Source: Rhinolophus ferrumequinum (Eukaryota > Chordata > Mammalia > Chiroptera > Rhinolophidae). Taken from it: DNA of 64,000 bases. Below the pieces are notes generated by a model that saw only the letters and a program-made list of their open reading frames with translations, was not told the DNA's origin and searched no databases. Each line of letters opens with the position of its first letter. Within the stretch, counting starts at the first letter, position 1. Location: NCBI RefSeq assembly GCF_004115265.2, contig NC_046286.1:101531093-101595092 (forward strand), in the 5' to 3' direction. Position numbers and translations under genes: made by a program. Positions 57,028 through 64,000 of the stretch are shown one piece after another.

Positions 57028-60000
57028 TGAGAAAATAGACATTTAAACAATTTTGACATATTGAACATGGTACAGTTGATATAATCTGAACCCACTCTGT
57101 TGCTACAATTTCTCTTCAATTGTTCTCAGCAGTGTTTTGCAGTTTTATCGATGCCGTGACGCAGTGCTGCTTCTCAGTCACTTGACTGCCAAGGCCTTGC
57201 GTCCACCTCCTCCTGACACCCACAAGGACCGACAAATCATTGGGGCCATGGTCCTGCAGAAACTGCCCCCCAGGAGTCAGCAGCACGCCCACGTTCTGTC
57301 ATCTCAGAATCCTAATTTGGGGGCTGCGACCTGGAACATGAGAGGAACAGGAAGGAACAGACCCGCTCGCTCTTTGGGGCCATCGTTTGTATGTGCTGAC
57401 GTCCATTGCGCAGAAAAGGCCTTCCTCAGCGGCCCCAGTGCTTTTCTGCACAGCTGGGTTGTCATCCGAGAAGCAGTCCAGAAGCAGCTGGGCACAGGCG
57501 CAGGGCCGGGGGTCGGTGTCCGCCCCCCAGGACAATGCAGGGGGAGTACACACTGCCCACCTTCCAAAACAAGGGACACCTTTCTCACCTTCTTTCTCTT
57601 TTGTTTTCTTTCTTAAAGCATAACCAAGAAAGGAAGTTTATTTCCACTCTGTCAGGGGAGAAGGCAAAGTTCCTTCGGTTTTCGGTGTGACGTGTTGGAA
57701 TAACAAATGACTGGCGAGATGGCAAATGAGGGTGAAGCCCCTTTCATCTGTAAGACAGATTAGGAACACGGCTTTTAATGGAGAGCCGTGCTCTAACTTT
57801 TCTGTGCTTGTAATAAAACAAGGTAACGTTGGGGCTGGTACTTGCATAATAATAGAGAAAAACAGTGAGGGATGCGGTGGTGTAGGGCCTTATAAGAAGA
57901 TGAGGATGTAAATGCGATAAAAAAAAAATTCCTGCATCTAAGTTGTGGGGACAGTGAGGGCCCCACGCAGCACAGCCCTCAAAGTGTAAGACTGATTCAG
58001 CCGTTGAACTTTAAACACTGTGTTCGGGGAAATTAAAAATGAAAGTCAGGGAATGAGGTTGGCGATTATTGTTGGGTTTTTCCTAAAAGCGTGGATCTGA
58101 CTCTCTGATTAATTAGGGAAGCAGACGACATGGTGGAAAGGCTGCTGACCCCGGACCCAGGAACCCTGTCCCTGTGAGTGATCGGGGACCACGGTCGACA
58201 TCCATGGACCTCTGTTTCGGGATCTGAGTAGCGCAGTCAGTTGGTTTCCAAGGTTCCTCAACCTCTATCACTTCTCCAGCAGTTTGTTTTGAGGTCCCTA
58301 ACTTAAAATCTGGAGGTGTTAGTTTCCAGAAATCAGGACAGGGTCTTCTGCAGGACAGCTTTCTTCCTGGTGGGCATGCTGTGCTTGAATGATGTCAGCG
58401 GGAGGTGAGCAGAATGGACAGAGGAGTGTCCCTGGAGCTCTGGAGCAGGTGCCCATGCTGACTTCCTTAACATTTTCCTGGACCCTTGGGCCTCATGGGG
58501 ACTGAGGAGGGGCCGTGCCATTGGCCATCCGCACAATGGAAGCCACCTGAAGTTCAGGTGCAAGCCTGAACTTCAGACACAGAGGGGATTATTCTGCTAT
58601 CAAAGCCAGTCTCGTGAGGCAGGTGAGCTCCTTGGAGGATTGTGATAGGGCAGGAGCAGGGGACATGACCAGGTAACAGGTGAGTCTCTGGTTCTCCATT
58701 TGAACAGGGATCACAGGGACCAGAAAGTTGAGAGAAATTATATGAAAAAACGAAGCACAGCTTCACAAGTCTGTCCCTACACATGCCCTCTGGCCTCAAT
58801 TATCTGATTATTAACTCACACCAAACATTTAACGGAAACGTCAAAACATTGAAGTATTTGAAAGTAATTCTGACAAGGTAGTGTCTGTTTAGGGGGTCTA
58901 TAATGTCTTTTATGGGTTTTCTTGTTAACTTGTGTTGTATTTATGTCTGATAAAACCTAAAAATAAATGTGGGAGACTGTATTTTCTCGTTTCTTAAATA
59001 AATAGTTCAGAGACAAATTGGGAGGTTTCACATAACGTGAGAAGTTAGATGCCCCCGTTATCATGGGTGTTTACTGTTCCTGTACAGAAAACAGCACACC
59101 GGTGACCTTCCCCTCTGCACCCAAATGACTGGAGAACTTTTCTTCTTGGGTTCGTGTCAGCTGTTTTAGCAGTTGTGTGTTGAGAAGTAATTATTTATTT
59201 TGTCAAGGCTTCATAATGCAGACATAGGAATTTCACATATAAGACTTAAATTAGGATATCATGGATGGAACACAATTTTATTTTATATGGCATGGAAGTC
59301 TATTGTTTGTGCCACATGGAGGCAGATTGTGTAAAATGGTGGTTTTCTGTGAGAAGCCGTGGTGTCCAGCGTGACAGACCCGAGTAAGGCCTGTGTAAGA
59401 GTTAAATGGAGTGAGTGCCTGGGCAGGGCCTGCCGGCCAGAGGAAAGGAAGTGAGACACAGCATTAGCACTGGCGCTTAGGACCAGGGGACCCATGTGAC
59501 AGTTTGGTCTTAATGAGATCCGATGGCTTTGAAAGTCTTTGCTGTTCGTGTTGTGGAGTTTCTGGATTTCGAGCCCACATCTCAGGAGCTAAGGAGGCTA
59601 AAGGTATTGCTCCCCTCCTGAGAGAAGACAGAACATCCATTATGGGGACAGCGATGACATAAACCAGCTCAGGCCGCTCCGAGGTGTGTGATGAAGGCTC
59701 CCAAGGGGACAGATCCTTCGTACATGCTCTCCTCATCCTCTCTGCTGGACAGTGTCTCATGTTGCTTATGTCCCACGGACGCACGGGGTGGCTCTGATTT
59801 CATGGGGTTTCTGCCAACAGGACGCGTAGCGTGGGCGACAGCACAAGACGAAAGACAGCATGTGTGTCTTCAGCCCCTTGGGGGACGGGGCGCCGTAAGC
59901 CGATGCCTCTGAGACATAAACACAAGGAATGAGGCGCCAAAATCTCCTATTCTAAAGATTGTAGCACATTTATGGGGATTAAGGGATGGTGGAGAAAACA

Positions 60001-61479
60001 GTGTGTACGTGTAATATGGATGATTTCTTTTTTAAAGCAATGTTCTGCTGACATCTATGGGAAATGGGTTCCCTTTCATTGTTCTCAAATGAGTCTTTCA
60101 AAACAAACACGTATAGGGAAGTCACATTGATCCTTGAAAATACTTAATGCCAAGGGTAGAGGAGAAAGGTAAATTGAAACTGATTAAGATTAATTTGGCG
60201 TCAACTTTAAAAAAATCAAGAAATCTCAGAGTCTCTGTGGTACAAAGAAACTTGTTCCAAGAAACTTTCCCACAGAGGTTCTTGATCTGTGTCTCAGCAA
60301 CGTGGTAATGATGTGGCACGTTTATCTGAGGCCTCCTACCAGCCACCCGGTGTCTCTTAGGGTTGCTACGGTCCCCTGTCCAGGATGAGTGTAAATAAGG
60401 CAAATACAGATGAATTTCGATTTTAAACTAAACTAAGTCAAGTACATTGCAAAACCAAATAACAGTGCTTTTATATTTATCTGCTCTGTAGATATGATCA
60501 TGCATGGTTGCAGAATTCTGTGAAGAGATGATCAAATTTTTAGATCTGGACGGGTTTTAGGTGGCCTACCTCTAAGGCAAACAAATCCCTAAGAACATGG
60601 TTTTATTGTGCAAAAATGGGCAAATGGCTTAGTTGGAGATTTCTCTGAGGTTGGGTTCTTGTAAAGTGGGACTAATGCGGTTGTGTGGACTTGATGGAGG
60701 CTCATGAATCTAACGCATGCAGAGCACTTCCCAGGTTGTCTGGTCCATCATAAGGGCTAAGCGACTGATGATTGTAGCTGCTAATTATAGATGTTGAGGA
60801 AATTGACTCAGAGGCGGCAGCAGCTAGGGTATGGGAAGTAGGGGTGGATGGAAGCACTTGTTAGGCAGAGCTCAGGATTCCAGCACTCAGGCACATGGCA
60901 GGATCCATTCTCCAAAGCTGGGATAGCTGGGGCTTAGTACTAACACTAAGGAAGGGCCCGGGGTTAGAAAGTCAGAGCTACAAGCTTTGCCAAGACTTCC
61001 CAGCCTCCATTTCTTCATTCATGACCCAGAATTCACACTCCCCTTCCCCTGTCCAGGTGTCTCGGAGGGCTCCCCAAGACCAGATGCTTAGGGAAGGCCC
61101 TTGGCAAACGCAGATTCCCTCCTTCTTGCTTCTTGTCACTAAATGTGGCCCCCAAGTCTTCAGCCTGGTCTTGTCTGGGGTTGCTGGACCCAGACTGGCT
61201 CAGATCCCACACGGTGTTGGGACTGCAGACAGAGCAGAGAGATGCTCCTGGAACCAGGGAAATCTCAGGGCTGGCTAGACAGCTGCGATGCTGCAGGGTG
61301 TGGGCAGGAACCTGGCAGCATCTAGAGATGCTTTTACTCAACACTTTACATGAAAGAGAGAAACGTCAGCTTTCCTGATTAGCGTTATGGTCGTTTGGGA
61401 GTGGGAAGCACCATGGGGGATAAGTGGTGGTGCCACTGTCCTAGCAGATTAGAAGCTCTTGGAGTTCAAGACTGTGTGT
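57028..61479 (+). other. SLC22A3: SLC22A3 intron 1, mostly unique sequence
   Basis: No exon of SLC22A3 is recognisable. A weak minus-strand MIR resemblance is at about 60700-60820. The 159-codon plus frame at 57137-57616 and overlapping minus frames lack domains. Confidence 0.5.
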
Positions 61480-61714
61480 TACTCTGGTTTGTGGTGCATC
61501 CTCCTTCCTGGTCTCCCTGCAGGGCCAGCCACAATGCTTGCCAAATAAACACTGTCTCTTAACCTTCCTCAATCACTCTGATCGTGTCCCTTCCTGCATG
61601 GAGCCCTCCAGTTGCCTCCTGCATCCCGTAGGGAGCCTGGCTTGTAATGGAGGTCCTGGCTGCAGCTTACCCTCTGGACTTCTTGTAGTTCTTCATCATC
61701 ATCTTCATCACAAT

Positions 61715-61915
61715 AGCTTGCATTTATTGAGCACTTACTCTGGACATTGCATAATATCTCACTGAATCCTTTCGCAATGCTGTGATATGTAAATATTATT
61801 GCCCACTTTACATGAAAAACGAAACAAAACAAAACACTGAAGCAAAGAAAGAGCAGTTATGCAAGTTGCTCAAAATCACACCGGGATACTAAGTGACAGG
61901 ATCAAGATTTGATAG
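61715..61915 (-). repeat. MIR SINE relic in intron 1
   Basis: Antisense MIR: GCATTTATTGAGCACTTACT, TATTATTGCCCACTTTACAT, then GCAAGTTGCTCAAAATCACA. An (AAAAC)n patch is at 61818-61835. Confidence 0.75.
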
Positions 61916-63009
61916 AGAAGGTTTTACCAAAGCTTAACCGCTTCCCTGCTGCTCTGACTCTATGTCCTGATTGGTCCATGTTTAGATTTACTCCACCGTC
62001 TCCACTGTGTCACAAGCTACTTCAAGGCAAGAACAATGACTCGGACACCCTTGGTCTCTCCTCAAAGAATGTTAAGAGACCCACTGCCTCTTCTCTTCTA
62101 GTTAGTCAGTGCCCATTTATTGGCAGAATTCACTGGGTTTATCTACAGGTGTGCTTTTAGTTTTTTATTAACAGTGTTCTAGTGAGGATTTGCGTGGAAG
62201 GATATTGTTGGAAACGGTGTGTCCTGTGGCTCCAAGGAGCGGGTTCCAGCCAAGGAGAGTTGTTGGTGAATAAAAGAGGAGAGGTGAATGTGCTTCTTCT
62301 GCGGCCAGTTGGGGTGGCGGCCTGGCACTCATCTGCCAGCTGTCACCTCACAGGGCCCATATAGGTCTGGGAGGGGACTCTGTCCATGGTCACTCCAAGG
62401 CATGCACACAACTCTGTCCACTCTCTTCTCCCCAGCCCCTTTTTGAGTGAGGGATTTTGAAAAGAACTAAAATATCATTCTAACATGCTCTCTCCATCGC
62501 TTTTTTACCTCCTCCCACAAGCACCAGAAATCCTTCCATAAATCTGGACAGCCAAAGGTCCCCAAAGGCTCTGTGCTTAGAAAGGCACCAGGGTGGTTAA
62601 TGCCTAATTCTACTTGGGCCAATAAGACAAATTTGCCTCAGATTTTGGGGCAATTTGCAATGGCCATATCATATCACAGTTTGCTTGTCCTGTCCTGAGA
62701 CTCTGGCCTCAGAGAAGACCGAAAGACCTCCCCCACCCATCTGTGAAATGAACACATGTCAGTGAAGGTGGGGCAGTAATCATGAATACTGAAATTCGGG
62801 TTGGGGTTGAGGTAAATATGGGCTAAATTACTTTTTATATTAAGCCATCCAGTTCTCTTGACATTGAATAGTCACTAAAATTTAATCCATGAAAAGTAAC
62901 TTAATACCCAGTAAGGACAAAAAGCCATTCCTTCCAATTATGAATACACATTTCCTGCTTAGAAACTTATTTTCTTCTTTAATTACTGGAAAACATTAAA
63001 GCATAGTAA
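61916..63009 (+). other. SLC22A3: SLC22A3 intron 1, unique sequence
   Basis: Nothing recognised beyond short chance frames. Confidence 0.4.
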
Positions 63010-63180
63010 ATATTCAACTCATTTCATCCTGACACACCCCTGTGAGGCATGTTCTGTTATCCCCATCTTGTGGAGGAGGAAAGTAAGGTGCACAGAGGTT
63101 AAGTACCCTGCCCCGAGTCCAGAGCTGCAGGATGGGAGAGTTGGAAAAGGTATTTCTGGTGTTTGAATCAATGGGAGAAT
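63010..63180 (-). repeat. MIR SINE relic in intron 1
   Basis: Antisense MIR: TTATCCCCATCTTGTGGAGG, then GTGCACAGAGGTTAAGTACC. Confidence 0.65.
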
Positions 63181-63309
63181 AACTGATCTCTCTAGAATAT
63201 GAAAGGGACTTCAGTAAAGCCGCAAGAAACAGATAGTATGTTTTGTAGGAGAATTGACAAAGGATAGAGACAGTTTTCATGAAAGGAAACCCACGAGGCC
63301 ATTAAAGCA

Positions 63310-63690
63310 TAGGAAGCAGCCCACATTCTTTCATAATCATAGACGTGCAAATGCACCCAAGACAGCACTTTACATTCGTGAGCCTGGTGAGAAGCTAAGA
63401 AGCCCAGTGGTGGCAAGTGTGGGAAGGATGCAGGTCCACCACTGGAGGGCATGTGGAGCTCTTCTCGAGAACAATCTGGAAGACTGATGCAAATGAGGTG
63501 TCCACATACACATACCTATCCTGTGACCCAGCAATTCCACTCTCATGCTTAAATCCCAAAGGAAATTCTCAAACCCCTCCAGTGATGTGTAGGACTAATA
63601 CCATTTACATAAAATCAAAATATGTGCACAGAACACAATGTGGTTTCTGCAAGAATACAAACAAAAAGATACACTTTCACACATGAGGAT
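63310..63690 (+). mobile_element. L1M ORF2/3' UTR fragment in intron 1
   Basis: Plus-strand L1 text: TCTGGAAGACTGATGCAAAT-type block at about 63474, then TGACCCAGCAATTCCACTCT and AATCCCAAAGGAAATTCTCA. Sense to SLC22A3 and decayed. Confidence 0.65.
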
Positions 63691-64000
63691 ATTTCCTTTG
63701 TGGGGATGGGATGGGAATAGCAATGAGGATAAACTAGAATAAGTAAAAAAAACAAGTTAGGGACCTAGTATAGTCAAGATTTTAATTAGCCTTCTGCTCT
63801 TGAGGTTCAAAAGAGACAAAAGGGTGAAAAGAAGGAAATGGATTTTTCTGCCGAAGACACTTATGGGTCTTGTAAGATGGCTTAGAAATCACCCCAGCCC
63901 TAGTCTATTGAATGGGTTGGCCTATAACCTAGAAATATAGATAAGATCGAGGTAAGTGGATTTCGGACTGTAATTTCGCGAGCCTAGGCATTGCATGTCT
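63691..64000 (+). other. SLC22A3: SLC22A3 intron 1, window end
   Basis: Nothing recognised. The intron continues past the window. Confidence 0.4.

Noticed and set aside
51476-64000. Looked for SLC22A3 exon 2
   Set aside because: No sequence encoding the FDLVC start of exon 2 was found, consistent with the long first intron of this gene.

Overview
This is mammalian nuclear DNA, mostly non-coding. The only protein-coding host sequence I can support is exon 1 of SLC22A3 (organic cation transporter 3) on the + strand at 51068-51475, inside a CpG island. A consensus splice donor follows it, and the rest of the window to 64000 reads as intron 1. The 51 kb upstream is intergenic. In other mammals the gene on that side is SLC22A2, and no exon of it is visible here.

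The organism looks like a laurasiatherian placental, and a bat is my best guess. MIR, L2 and L1M fragments are abundant, and the L1 5' UTRs and ORFs are of a non-primate type. No Alu, B1, carnivore, ruminant, horse or vespertilionid-type SINE was seen. Several DNA transposons with TA or 8-bp-type flanks are preserved well enough to read (two internally deleted mariners, an 81-bp mariner MITE, palindromic TA-flanked MITEs, a short hAT). Bats are the mammals best known for fairly recent DNA-transposon activity. This assignment is inference.

Layout: 1-2445 holds a decayed COPS8 retrocopy joined to an L1 5' UTR on the same strand. 3170-3347 is a Tigger-like MITE. 3595-5945 is an internally deleted L1 with a possible inverted 5' end. 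7983-8549 is mariner copy 1. 11.6-25 kb holds L1M, L2 and MIR relics, including a long antisense L1 at 17425-20010. 26.2-29.3 kb is a dense cluster: an ERVL-MaLR LTR, an RPL28 retrocopy split by a MITE, an L1 3' end, a 54-bp minisatellite and mariner copy 2. 30.7-44.1 kb holds the MADE1-like MITE, a second MaLR LTR, a hAT MITE, a long L2 and MIRs. 44.7-47.8 kb is an L1 5' UTR plus an opposite-strand L1 tail. 48-50 kb is MIR, (GT)n and L2. 50.45-51.65 kb is the promoter and exon 1. 51.5-64 kb is intron with L1, MITE, MIR and simple repeats.

No operon, RNA gene, CRISPR array or novel multi-gene system was found. The most interesting points are the L1-COPS8 junction, the mariner deletion derivatives and MADE1-like element in an apparently non-primate genome, and the details of SLC22A3 exon 1. 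Repeat family names rest on recognition by eye, not on a database search.
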